Below are positions 19,301 through 25,917 of a stretch of DNA of 64,000 nt, in pieces (position 1 is the first letter of the stretch; each line of letters starts with the position of its first letter). Source of the DNA: CAVUAT01 sp963848045 (GTDB taxonomy: Bacteria > Actinomycetota > Thermoleophilia > Solirubrobacterales > 70-9); the NCBI GenBank assembly GCA_963848045.1, contig CAWKCC010000004.1, forward strand, positions 853,448-917,447, given 5' to 3'. The position numbers and the translations under genes are program-made. Below the pieces are notes generated by a model. It saw only the letters and a list, made by a program, of their open reading frames with translations, was not told the origin of the DNA and did not search any database.

Positions 19301-19501
19301 GGTCGGCTCGCCGCTCGGGTTCGACGCGCTCAGCGTCACCGGGGAAGTGGCGCCGTAGAGGACCGAGGCCGGCGCCTGCTTGCTGAGCTGGATGTTGGGC
19401 ACACCTGCGGCTGCCGCTGGAGCGGCGGCGATGAATGAAGCCGCCGCCACGATGCCGGCGAGCAGGGCAGCGCGAATCGCGTGTCTCTCCAGTCGTCCCA
19501 T
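13319..19501 (-). CDS. Giant secreted surface protein with ~11 DUF11 repeats
   Basis: A 2060-residue exported protein. A signal peptide (AALLAGIVAAASFIAAAPAA) opens it. About eleven beta-sandwich repeats of the DUF11/conserved-repeat type follow, each starting near a lysine (LSKQAP, ITKAEP, LLKGVR, LTKAND, IDKDVS, VTKTAG) and containing YTLTVTN-like strands followed by DxLPxG motifs. Two Ig-like/Big-type domains with cysteines come next (from TCAGGALALTPGS and SKSCGGLTATPAS), ending in a basic tail. There is no LPxTG or C-terminal membrane anchor, so the mode of wall attachment is open. The ATG at 19501 is preferred over a GTG one codon upstream. The L,D-transpeptidase follows directly. Confidence 0.85.
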   Translation of the reverse strand: MGRLERHAIRAALLAGIVAAASFIAAAPAAAAGVPNIQLSKQAPASVLYGATSPVTLSASNPSGEPTGYNLSFRDVLPEGISYVAGSAPAVAGEPQVIANAPATGQTTLIWSNLADLTAASSFSFSYRVAHSQALFDVGDSYTNNAGAYINCNPRYVPDFNALGVPTQSGGDSDCDDTLPEESYTGSATASATTEISAIEITKAEPSPEGELLRGLHDQQTTYTLTLTNNLVNSTLSVDVEDYLPAGLEFLGCGGADNTTDAPTNPGSTQEYAGSGAINPGNEPGGGAPAGCVAPDVVETVADPPGLPAGVYTHVVWNDLADLAPSGTRTLRYLAAIPLRANTLDWNGAAAGLGTAPDPALGKQASNLDNNSGPETYEDIAVEPSFTNLASADGLYQDGSAGGLPVSDEATATVTSEDLRILKSVSSGGFSPGATSTWTLRIDTGEYRYVDDLVVTDTLGDGYCPLGSTNLEPTPPAAAAECDPTGAAPSAPYESTQENPDGTWTIVWDKSTDSALGRLQPSTGHTITFPTKTRTHYQANRMDEAPILARDDAANSVDVEGVDFIRCAPGAPDACAPGSADKIDADEPDAQLDTDKSSAGQQAPGASIDKRVDSTPNSADCLTGTYVDGPPSTVAPGDHVCFRVRMDFPGTPETGSVAVTDFIPPGTTYDVGSAQATSANTVAFATASTTAQPDVAGPQLVWPLDDGGGAVQAAAVFEVVFSVTVQRRSGVSDGDITDNLEKAVFTNSDGQSFPLRDQAGLELAQAELTLLKGVRDVNDQPPAGNGPNLDGVTARPGDTVTYRVDIRNGGSIDATSAEVWDVLPPEVACADVVAASISDGGSCNVAEDRIEWTSGIAVSGGGSKTLTYDVVVPEGLAPLDVLTNTAGVRSYESPGGGGSYTNIPSDNIDPTLEPQANAGPADDPSNVVIESAAVVKTRTTELTEPGNNDASQATIGEEIYYTVTATVPAGTTLFGTDTSLDDDVGTRQTLDLASVSATLDVDGTGGAPPVSLPSAGLTLSASGSAIRIDFPDPYVNVLGSGDDIVTLTFTTTVDDDFPDNQARGTSTQQDLPNTAQLSWEDAVGTARSAEDTVSTRLVEPDVSLTKANDAAGPVAPGDIVGYTLTASNGGPATGTTVAHDLVVEDTVPVGLTPVNAGVPVPPGGTVDPDGGVWNEGARTITWTLASLAPGASADLDYELQLDPDAIGAGTLLNSAELTATSLPDGLDDDGERTAGSTGPSPGVPPPGYADEASSSLTLVASAVIKASAPNQRAVGDVVTHTVTVTVPPQIQQFDAVVVDDLPDGLAFDSYVSAICTAGCAAGPTDIAPVALTPVPNGDGTRIGWSFGDIASATVARTVELKYRTHVEESYAGGAPVQDGDVLRNTATLAFNTANDPGPPPTTPPDPADYDERRTDSADTDVVEPELVIDKDVSGDPDDDDLRDAQPGQSFTYTLRVTNTGTGPAFDVVVSDQPDAELTNVVVTQGAAQLTDSWSAADPDMSWLLPGPIAPGDTVELVYTADQIGSAQLQQDQQVINTADIPSYFGVPEAGRQQNGFDYIEYDDVAPDTVTITLKLPALELIKTTGAPSFPDDAPGAIETSFPWRIVITNPNAGSLLLGVDLTDALPANWSYVAGSAQISGTGDLTPGGQVDPAASGGPGAPQLVWSDLADLEGGETVIVEFEAEPSPLAAINPGTGAANANLNDASAVGQDGSGAVGSADGPYSDSDDATATLAVPSFDLGVTKTAGRSDPPAGSTVTWTVTVTNNGPDSAPDVTVSDTLPPFTSFVSAVPQRGSCNQAAGIVSCGLGTLSAGDSVEILIRTSIVREAAGQDLTNGVNVAGAGGDDTDPSNDDDEAGIDVPTVAETCAGGALALTPGSVWAGVRTRISARVTNAAGDPVQFAPVELRLESGVGQISAAPVTRETDAQGIAVFEVKGQVGARWVASVAPCNLNDAVTVRSSKSCGGLTATPASLTVGRGTKIKVRLRAPNGKPMSKIKVRARARGKGVKKTAVTNRAGRVTFRNVRIKGAGVVRVSAPKATKCVVRLGAIASRTGGGQLTG

Positions 19502-19577
19502 CACATGGGTTCTTTCGGCAAGCGGGCCTCGGCACCTTTAGCCGAGCGATTGAACGCCAAGGCGATAGAAAGGACGG

Positions 19578-20066
19578 ATGTCACGCGCGGATTCACACTC
19601 GACCCCCCAGGTCCGCCTGGCCCTCGAGCCCGATGCCGACGCGGTCCGCGCGCTGCTCGGCGAGTTTCGCGACTGGCTCGGCAAGTCGGCGCCGGGCGAC
19701 GAGGAGCTGGGGCAGAGCGTCCGCCGGATCACGGCCGAGCCCGGGGGCGAGTTCCTGCTGGCCTTCGGCGAGGGCGGAGCGCCGGCCGGCGTCGCACAGG
19801 TCCGCTACCGATGGAGCATCTGGACCACCTCCGAGGACGCCTGGCTCGAGGACATCTTCGTCCGCGAGGGCGAGCGCCGCACGGGGCTCGGCCGGGCGCT
19901 GCTTGACGAGGTACTCGCCCGCGCCAGGGGCCGCGGCTGCCGCCGTATCGAGCTCGACGTCGAGCGCGACAACGCGGCCGGGCTCGCCCTCTACCGCTCA
20001 CTCGGCTTCTCCAGCGAGTCCAAGGGCGCCGGCACCAGCCTGCTGATGGGCCTGCCGCTCGACTGA
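19578..20066 (+). CDS. GNAT family N-acetyltransferase
   Basis: A 162-residue GCN5-related acetyltransferase. The acetyl-CoA loop is seen as VREGERRTGLGRALL (motif A, R/Q-x-x-G-x-G/A-like), and the C-terminal motif B as LDVERDNAAGLALYRSLGFSS. The substrate is unknown. The start ATG has a reasonable AAAGGA Shine-Dalgarno 5 nt upstream. It is divergent from the giant surface protein gene and followed by an SDR 47 bp downstream. Confidence 0.8.
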   Translation: MSRADSHSTPQVRLALEPDADAVRALLGEFRDWLGKSAPGDEELGQSVRRITAEPGGEFLLAFGEGGAPAGVAQVRYRWSIWTTSEDAWLEDIFVREGERRTGLGRALLDEVLARARGRGCRRIELDVERDNAAGLALYRSLGFSSESKGAGTSLLMGLPLD

Positions 20067-20068
20067 AG

Positions 20069-20074
20069 TACCCT
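20069..20074 (+). promoter_or_regulatory. Possible -10 box TACCCT upstream of SDR
   Basis: TACCCT lies about 39 nt before the ATG at 20114, compatible with an ordinary short leader. No convincing -35 was seen. Confidence 0.25.
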
Positions 20075-20113
20075 GGCCGAGATCCGGCCTGCGACGAGAT
20101 CGGGGCAAGTGCG

Positions 20114-21007
20114 ATGAGCGCCAAGTGGACAGCGGCTGACCTCCCCGACCTGGGAGGGCGCACCTTCGTCATCACCGGGGCGACCAGCGGGATCGGGCGC
20201 GTGACCGCACGGGAGCTGGCCGGGGCGGGAGCCCGCGTGGTGCTCGCGGTGCGCGACACTGATCGCGGCGAGGCCGCAGCGTCGGAGATGCCAGGCCGCA
20301 CGGAGGTGCGGCACCTCGACCTCACCGATCTCGCCTCGGTTCGCGCCTTCGCCGAGGACTGGGAGGGCGACCTCGACGTGCTGGTCAACAACGCCGGCGT
20401 TATGGCCGTTCCCGAGGGGCGCACCGCCGACGGCTTCGAGCTGCAGTTCGGGACCAACCACCTCGGGCACTTCGCGCTCACCGCCCAGCTGTTCGGGAAC
20501 GTCACCGACCGCGTGGTCACGGTGGCGTCGAGCGCCCACCGCAGGGGCAAGATCCACTTCGACGACCTCAACTGGGAGCGGGGCGACTACCAGCGCTGGG
20601 CCGCCTACGGGCAGTCCAAGCTCGCCAACCTGCTGTTCACGCTGGAGCTGCAGCGCCGGCTCACCCTGGCCGGCTCGCCGCTTAGAGCCATCGCGGCCCA
20701 CCCCGGCTGGTCGGCCACGAACCTCCAGCAGCGCACCGGGAGCCGCATCCAGCACGGGCTGATGGCGATCGGCAACAAGGTGCTCGCCCAGAGCGACGAG
20801 CAGGGCGCCTGGCCGACCCTCTACGCCGCCACCGAGGACGTGCCCGGCGGCGGCTACGTGGGCCCCGACGGCATCGGCGAGATGCGCGGGCACCCGACCC
20901 TGGTCGGCCGCACCAACGCCGCCTTCGACGAACGGGCCGCGAAGCGCCTCTGGGAGGAGTCCGAGCGCCTCACCGGGGTCGCGTTCGAGATCCCCGTCGC
21001 GGCCTGA
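20114..21007 (+). CDS. Short-chain dehydrogenase (retinol-dehydrogenase-like)
   Basis: A 297-residue classical SDR. The cofactor motif TGATSGIG is at residues 21-28, NNAG follows the LDVLVNNAG strand, VASSAHRRG supplies the catalytic serine region, and YGQSKLAN gives the YxxxK pair. The WW-domain-oxidoreductase/retinol-dehydrogenase-like subgroup shares the ELQFGTNHLGHF motif seen here. The substrate is unknown. It is convergent with the FAD oxidase gene, 11 bp apart. Confidence 0.85.
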   Translation: MSAKWTAADLPDLGGRTFVITGATSGIGRVTARELAGAGARVVLAVRDTDRGEAAASEMPGRTEVRHLDLTDLASVRAFAEDWEGDLDVLVNNAGVMAVPEGRTADGFELQFGTNHLGHFALTAQLFGNVTDRVVTVASSAHRRGKIHFDDLNWERGDYQRWAAYGQSKLANLLFTLELQRRLTLAGSPLRAIAAHPGWSATNLQQRTGSRIQHGLMAIGNKVLAQSDEQGAWPTLYAATEDVPGGGYVGPDGIGEMRGHPTLVGRTNAAFDERAAKRLWEESERLTGVAFEIPVAA

Positions 21008-21018
21008 GCGGCCGCCCC

Positions 21019-22311
21019 TCAGCTCCAGGGATAGGGGCTGCTGGAGACGGGGTGCAGATCCCCCGTGGCGAAGCGCTCGTAGCGGAAGGGGCTGAGCAGC
21101 GAGGAGTGGCCGCCGGTGATCACGGTGGCGATCTCGCGGCCGACGGCGATCATCTTGTAGCCGTGGTTGGAGTCTGCGGCGACGTAGACGTTGGGCCGCA
21201 TGTAGTCGAAGATCGGGAAGTTGTCGGCGGTGAAGGCGCCCGCCCCGCCGGAGCGGGCCTGGACGTAGCTGTCGCGGCAGCCCTCGAAGCGCTCCATGCA
21301 GTGGGAGAGCGCCGCGCACCAGAGATCGGGAAAGCTCTCCTCCACCGACCCCGTCGGGTAGGGGTCGACCTCGAAGCTGGGACCCACGGTGAGGGGAGCC
21401 GCACCGCCCTGAACCGAGGAGCGGTCCGGCTTCACGTAGATCCCCCAGGGACCCTCGCTGACCATTTCGCCCCGGTCGTCCCTGAGAGGGACGTCGGAGT
21501 CGACGTGCAGGACCGGGGGCGCCATGCCGTCATCGGTGTTCAGGGTCTGCGGCGGCATCTCCACCTCGCCCTCCTGCAGGTACCAGTAGGTCCACATCGG
21601 CACGTCCCTGTCCACGCCGCCGTCGGGCCGGTGCACGTCGAGCCGCTCGGGCAGGCCGAGCATCTCCCACAGGGAGGCGACCCAGGGGCCGACCGCCACC
21701 ACCACCTGCTCGACCTCCACCGGGCCGGCGCTGGTCTCGACGCTCGTCACGGCGCCCGAGCCGTCGGAGGCGAAGCCGGTGACCTCGACCCCCGTGGCGA
21801 TCTCGGCGCCGGCGGCCCGCGCCTTGTCCGCGAGGCCCTCCATCGATTCCCTGTTGAAGGCGAAGCCACCGACGTGCTCGTGCAGGCAGACGTGGAGGCC
21901 CTCGGCGCGCCAGTCGCCGAACATGCTGCGCATGTGCGCGCGCACGGCGTCCTCGCCGGTGTGAAGCTCGGATGGGTATCCGATCTGCTGCTGTCGCTCG
22001 AATACCTCGGCCAGCTCGGCCTCCTGGGCCGCCGGGCCCAGTGCGACGTAGCCGGAGCCGTGGTAGTGGAAGGCATCGGGATCGGACTCCCAGATCTCGA
22101 CGCAGGCCGCCATCAGCTCCTGCATGGCGGGCTGGAAGTAGTTGTTGCGGATCACCCCGCAGGCGATCCCCGACGCTCCGGCGCCCACGGCGGCCTTGTC
22201 CACAACCAGCACCTCCTCCCCGGCCTGCGCCAGGTGCCACGCCGTGGAGAGCCCGTGCACGCCCGCGCCCACCACCAGGTGCTTGACGGAACCCGGCACG
22301 GAGGCGGCCAC
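21019..22311 (-). CDS. FAD-dependent oxidoreductase, DAO/sarcosine-oxidase family
   Basis: A 430-residue flavoprotein of the D-amino-acid oxidase superfamily. The dinucleotide fold is HLVVGAGVHGLSTAWHLA at the N-terminus, followed by a VDKAAVGAGASG motif like those of sarcosine oxidase beta and dimethylglycine oxidase. DAO members oxidise secondary or tertiary amines such as sarcosine or N-methylglutamate. It is the last gene of the minus-strand operon, 5 bp after the unknown 147-residue gene. Here it could fill the N-methylglutamate dehydrogenase role normally taken by the multi-subunit sarcosine-oxidase-like Mgd complex; the other Mgd subunits are not seen. That role is inference. Confidence 0.8.
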   Translation of the reverse strand: MAASVPGSVKHLVVGAGVHGLSTAWHLAQAGEEVLVVDKAAVGAGASGIACGVIRNNYFQPAMQELMAACVEIWESDPDAFHYHGSGYVALGPAAQEAELAEVFERQQQIGYPSELHTGEDAVRAHMRSMFGDWRAEGLHVCLHEHVGGFAFNRESMEGLADKARAAGAEIATGVEVTGFASDGSGAVTSVETSAGPVEVEQVVVAVGPWVASLWEMLGLPERLDVHRPDGGVDRDVPMWTYWYLQEGEVEMPPQTLNTDDGMAPPVLHVDSDVPLRDDRGEMVSEGPWGIYVKPDRSSVQGGAAPLTVGPSFEVDPYPTGSVEESFPDLWCAALSHCMERFEGCRDSYVQARSGGAGAFTADNFPIFDYMRPNVYVAADSNHGYKMIAVGREIATVITGGHSSLLSPFRYERFATGDLHPVSSSPYPWS

Positions 22312-22316
22312 CGGCG

Positions 22317-22760
22317 TCAGTGCTCCGGCGGCTCCCAGCCCTCGAGCACTGGCGGCTTCCAGTTCTCGCCGACGATCGGCGAGTCCTCGACCCAGGGGCC
22401 CAGCTCGGGCTGGGGGAACTTGGCGTGGACCTGCTTGAGGCGGATCCCGTAGGAGTTGCCCGAGGTCAGGTGGGCGATCAGCACCTTGCGGGCGATCTCG
22501 TCCTCGCGGCCCTCGGGGATCGGGAAGTAGATACGCAGGAACGAGTTCGAGTACCTGTCGAAGACGGCGGGCGTGCCCTCCTCCTCGAGCAGCTCGACGT
22601 CCTCGAGCCAGTTCAGGTCCTTGCCCGGGGTCGCCGCCTGAAGGTCGATGTCCTCGAGCAGCGAGATGTCCTCCTGGTAGGGGAAGCGCTTGCCCGAGAG
22701 GTACTCGGCGTCGATCGAGGTGACCTTCTCCGGCTCGCGCACCTCGTCCGCCCTGGTCAC
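22317..22760 (-). CDS. Unrecognised 147-residue operon protein
   Basis: I do not recognise this family. The start is a GTG at 22760 that overlaps the TGA of the FMN subunit gene as GTGA, a classic coupling overlap. The protein is acidic, without signal peptide or membrane segment, and contains FPYQEDISLLEDIDL, a middle stretch FLRIYFPIPEGREDEIARKV, and a Trp/Pro-rich end (WKPPVLEGWEPPEH). The tight coupling between the FMN subunit and the FAD oxidase suggests a small partner subunit or chaperone of that enzyme system. Confidence 0.7.
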   Translation of the reverse strand: MTRADEVREPEKVTSIDAEYLSGKRFPYQEDISLLEDIDLQAATPGKDLNWLEDVELLEEEGTPAVFDRYSNSFLRIYFPIPEGREDEIARKVLIAHLTSGNSYGIRLKQVHAKFPQPELGPWVEDSPIVGENWKPPVLEGWEPPEH

Positions 22761-24196
22761 TTGGGCTCCTCCGTCGCGGCGGCGGCGGGCGTGGGCAGGT
22801 AGTCCACCGGGTTCTCGAGGTACTGGTCGAGCAGGGTGCGGATCTCGCCCAGCGCGCGCTCCTCGCTGACGCCGGGCGTGTAGCTGGTGCCCGCCAGCGG
22901 CACGCGGGCCATCGCCGAGGCCTCGACGGTGAGGGCGGCGAGGTCCTCGGGCTCGAGGTTGTGGACGCTGGTCTTGCCGCAGGCGCGCGCCAGCATCTGC
23001 ACCTCGAGGGTCAGCGTGTGCAGGAAGTTGTAGACGCGCTCGGCGGCCTCGTCCACGTGCAGGCGCTTGCGCAGCTCGGCGTCCTGGGTCGCGATGCCGA
23101 CCGGGCAGCGGCCCGTGTGGCAGTGGTAGCACTGCCCCGCCGGTACCCCGACCGTGCCCTCGTAGTCGGTGACGCCCGGGATCTCCTTGTTGCAGTTGAG
23201 CGCCATCAGCGACGAATGGCCGATCGCGATCGCGTCGGCGCCGAGCGCCAGGCACTTGGCGACGTCACCGCCGTTGCGGATGCCGCCCGCGACGACCAGG
23301 TCGACCTCGTCGGCGAGGCCGACGTCCTCGAGGGCCCGGCGCGCCTCCGGGATCGCCGACATCAGGGGAATGCCGGTCTCCTCGGAGGCGATGTGCGGGC
23401 CGGCGCCGGTGCCGCCCTCGGCGCCGTCGAGGTAGATGATGTCCGGGCCGCACTTGGCCGCCATGCGGACGTCGTCATAGACGCGCGCGGCGCCCAGCTT
23501 GAGCTGGATCGGGACCTCGTAGTTGGTCGCCTCGCGGGTCTCCTGCACCTTCAGCGAGAGGTCGTCGGGGCCCAGCCAGTCGGGGTGGCGGGCGGGGGAG
23601 CGCTGGTCGATCCCGGCCGGCAGCGAGCGCATCTCGGCGACCTGCTCGGTCACCTTCTGGCCCATCAGGTGACCGCCGAGGCCGACCTTGCAGCCCTGCC
23701 CGATGAAGAACTCGATCCCGTCCGCGAGCATCAGGTGGTGCGGGTTGAAGCCATAGCGGCTCTGGATCACCTGGTAGTACCACTTGGTCGAGAGGTCGCG
23801 CTCGGGCGGGATCATCCCGCCCTCGCCCGAGCAGGTCGCGGTGCCGGCCATCGAGGCGCCCTTGGCGAGCGCCATCTTCGCCTCCAGCGAGAGCGCGCCG
23901 AAGCTCATGCCGGTGATGTAGACGGGGATGTCCAGCTCCAGCGGGTTCTTGGCGAAGCGGCTGCCCAGCACCGTCTTGGTCTCGCACTTCTCGCGGTAGC
24001 CCTCGATCACGAAGCGCGTCAGCGTTCCCGGCAGGAAGATCAGCTCGTCCCAGTGCGGGATCTTCTTGAACATCGAGAAGCCGCGCATCCGGTAGCGGCC
24101 GAGCTCGGCCTTCATGTGGATGTCGTTGATGACCTTCGGGGTGAAGATCGTGCTGCTGCCGAGCACTTCGCGTTCGTCGGGAGCTTGTTCAGGCAT
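22757..24196 (-). CDS. FMN/Fe-S glutamate-synthase-like subunit (GlxD/MgsC type)
   Basis: A 479-residue homologue of the FMN-binding synthase domain of glutamate synthase, encoded alone. The FMN/TIM-barrel signatures are LDGAEGGTGAGP (257-268) and VAGGIRNGGDVAKCLALGADA. The 3Fe-4S cysteines are C356-x2-C359-x4-C364 in CYHCHTGRCPVG. In the split form known as GlxBCD or MgsABC this is the catalytic subunit that joins an amine to 2-oxoglutarate or glutamate. It sits 11 bp after the GXGXG subunit gene in the same operon. The amidotransferase and GXGXG domains are on separate genes, unlike classical GltB. Confidence 0.87.
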   Translation of the reverse strand: MPEQAPDEREVLGSSTIFTPKVINDIHMKAELGRYRMRGFSMFKKIPHWDELIFLPGTLTRFVIEGYREKCETKTVLGSRFAKNPLELDIPVYITGMSFGALSLEAKMALAKGASMAGTATCSGEGGMIPPERDLSTKWYYQVIQSRYGFNPHHLMLADGIEFFIGQGCKVGLGGHLMGQKVTEQVAEMRSLPAGIDQRSPARHPDWLGPDDLSLKVQETREATNYEVPIQLKLGAARVYDDVRMAAKCGPDIIYLDGAEGGTGAGPHIASEETGIPLMSAIPEARRALEDVGLADEVDLVVAGGIRNGGDVAKCLALGADAIAIGHSSLMALNCNKEIPGVTDYEGTVGVPAGQCYHCHTGRCPVGIATQDAELRKRLHVDEAAERVYNFLHTLTLEVQMLARACGKTSVHNLEPEDLAALTVEASAMARVPLAGTSYTPGVSEERALGEIRTLLDQYLENPVDYLPTPAAAATEEPK

Positions 24197-24207
24197 CGCG
24201 ATCCTCT

Positions 24208-24999
24208 CTAGAGCACCAGCTTGCGCTCGCTGGGCTCGAGGTTGTCGTAGTTGTAGAGCATCTTTCCGCAGACGAACTTGCGCAGCTTGGGGGGCTTGCC
24301 GAGCTCATGGTTGGCGAACTTGCGCTCAACCAGCTCGGTGTCGGAGTCCTCCCAGTCGGCCTCGACGCAGTCGATGCCGAGCGCGGCGACCTCGCCGCCG
24401 ACATAGATCGTGCCGTCGTACATCGAGTCGCCCAGCCCGGGGCCGACGTCGCCGCAGATGATCTGGCGACCGCGCTGCATCATGAAGCCGGTCATCGAGG
24501 CGGCATTGCCGAGCGCGATGATCGTGCCGCCCTTCTGGTCGATGCCCGTGCGGGCTCCTACATCGCCCTTCACGATCAGGTCGCCGCCGCGCAGCGCGGC
24601 CCCCGCCAGCGAACCGGCGTTGTGCTCGACCACGACCACCCCCGACATCATGTTCTCGGCGACCGACCAGCCGACGCGGCCGGTGATCTCTATCTCGGGG
24701 CCGTCGATCAGCCCGCACCCGAAGTAGCCGAGGCTGCCCTCGAAGCGAATCCGGCAGCGGGCCAGGATCGCGGTGCCGAGCGAGTGGCGGGCGCTGGGAT
24801 TGAGCACGGTGACGTCGGTGACGCCCTGCTCGTAGATCAGCCAGCGCAGTTCCGCGTTGATCTTGCGGGTGGTCAGATCGCGCGCATCGAGCTCGGCGCG
24901 CTCGCCGTCGATCTTCGAGGTCTTGGGGATCGAGGCGTCGAGCTCCACCAGCCCCCGCTCGTCCATGCGTGCCGTGGGCTCCTCGCTCACCTGGTCCAT
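24208..24999 (-). CDS. GXGXG-domain glutamate-synthase-like subunit (GlxC/MgsB type)
   Basis: A 263-residue protein equal to the C-terminal beta-helix (alpha subunit GXGXG motif) domain of glutamate synthase. Repeated glycine steps are visible: LAGAALRGGDLIVKGDVG, GGTIIALGNAASMTGFMM, GDVGPGLGDSMYDG, and GGEVAALG. The ATG at 24999 overlaps the end of the amidotransferase gene by 13 bp, supporting translational coupling. In glutamate synthase this helix is structural and links the glutaminase and FMN domains; here it would bridge the two neighbouring subunits. Confidence 0.85.
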   Translation of the reverse strand: MDQVSEEPTARMDERGLVELDASIPKTSKIDGERAELDARDLTTRKINAELRWLIYEQGVTDVTVLNPSARHSLGTAILARCRIRFEGSLGYFGCGLIDGPEIEITGRVGWSVAENMMSGVVVVEHNAGSLAGAALRGGDLIVKGDVGARTGIDQKGGTIIALGNAASMTGFMMQRGRQIICGDVGPGLGDSMYDGTIYVGGEVAALGIDCVEADWEDSDTELVERKFANHELGKPPKLRKFVCGKMLYNYDNLEPSERKLVL

Positions 25000-25916
25000 A
25001 CGCGCACCTCGCTCTCGTAGGGATCGTGGGTCTCGATCTCGCGGTCCAGCACCTGGCGGATCGCGATCTCCTCGGAGGCCAGCGCGACCAGCTCGTCGTC
25101 TTCGTAGAGCACCAGCGGCTTCGCGCCCAGCTCGTCCTTGGCCACCCCGAGCGCGTCCTCGGTGACGCAGATGTAGGTGAACACCCCGTCGAGGTCCTCG
25201 AGGCTCTGGCGCATCGCCTCCTCCAGCGAGCGGCCTTCGCTCATCTGCTCGGCGAGGTAGACCGCGATGATCTCCGAGTCGCACTCGGACTGGAAGCGGT
25301 GGCCTGAGCGAGTCAGCCGCCGGCGCCACTCGTGGAAGTTGGTGAGCTGGCCATTGTGGACGACCGCGACGTCGGGAAAGGGGTAGGCCCAGTAGGGGTG
25401 GGCATTGGCTATGTCGACGTCGGACTCGGTCGCCATGCGGGCATGGCCGATCGCGTGGGTGCCCACGTAGTCGCCGAGCCCGTACTCCTCCGAGACGGTC
25501 TCGGCGTCCCCGAGGTCCTTGACGATCTCAAGCGACCGGCCCAGCGAGAGCACCTCCGTGTGGCGGACCCGCTCGACTGTGTCGGCCAGCACCTTGAGAT
25601 CGCCGTCGTAGTCGAAGATGATCGTCATCGTGCGGGGGGTCTCCCTGATCTCCTCGACCTGCGCACCGGCCGCGCGCATCCGCGTCTCGATCTCCCCGCG
25701 CTGGCGCTGCATGCGCGCCTCCAGGTCGGGATCGCGCTCGGTCGGCTCGCTCAGCTTCACGTGCATGACGAAGTTGTCGTCGCCGCCCCGATAGAGCGCG
25801 AACCCGGTCGAGTCCGGGCCCCGGTGCTTCATCGCCTGCAGCATCCGGGTCATGTCGCGCCCCACCTCGCGCTCGCCGCCGCCGTTCCGGTAGATGATCC
25901 CCGCGATCCCGCACAC
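24987..25916 (-). CDS. Class II glutamine amidotransferase subunit (GlxB/MgsA type)
   Basis: A 309-residue stand-alone Ntn glutaminase domain. The start is the GTG at 25916, because it places Cys2 (VCGIAG) as the N-terminal nucleophile. HRGPDSTGFALY, IGHARMAT and HNGQLTNFHEWR are the usual class II amidotransferase motifs. An insertion at about residues 60-120 is charged. It follows the synthetase gene with a single base between stop and start. In the Glx/Mgs system it would supply or channel the nitrogen group for the FMN subunit. Confidence 0.85.
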   Translation of the reverse strand: MCGIAGIIYRNGGGEREVGRDMTRMLQAMKHRGPDSTGFALYRGGDDNFVMHVKLSEPTERDPDLEARMQRQRGEIETRMRAAGAQVEEIRETPRTMTIIFDYDGDLKVLADTVERVRHTEVLSLGRSLEIVKDLGDAETVSEEYGLGDYVGTHAIGHARMATESDVDIANAHPYWAYPFPDVAVVHNGQLTNFHEWRRRLTRSGHRFQSECDSEIIAVYLAEQMSEGRSLEEAMRQSLEDLDGVFTYICVTEDALGVAKDELGAKPLVLYEDDELVALASEEIAIRQVLDREIETHDPYESEVRVWTR

Positions 25917-25917
25917 G

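Noticed and set aside
17585..19438. A 617-codon plus-strand frame, plus similar ones at 16085-17536 and 13061-14365
   Set aside because: All lie antisense to the DUF11 protein and show only Gly/Val/Arg-rich shadow composition without domains.
22757..25916. Classical glutamate synthase GltB split by frameshifts
   Set aside because: Each piece has its own start with coupling overlaps, and the order differs from GltB; it matches the known three-gene Glx/Mgs arrangement.
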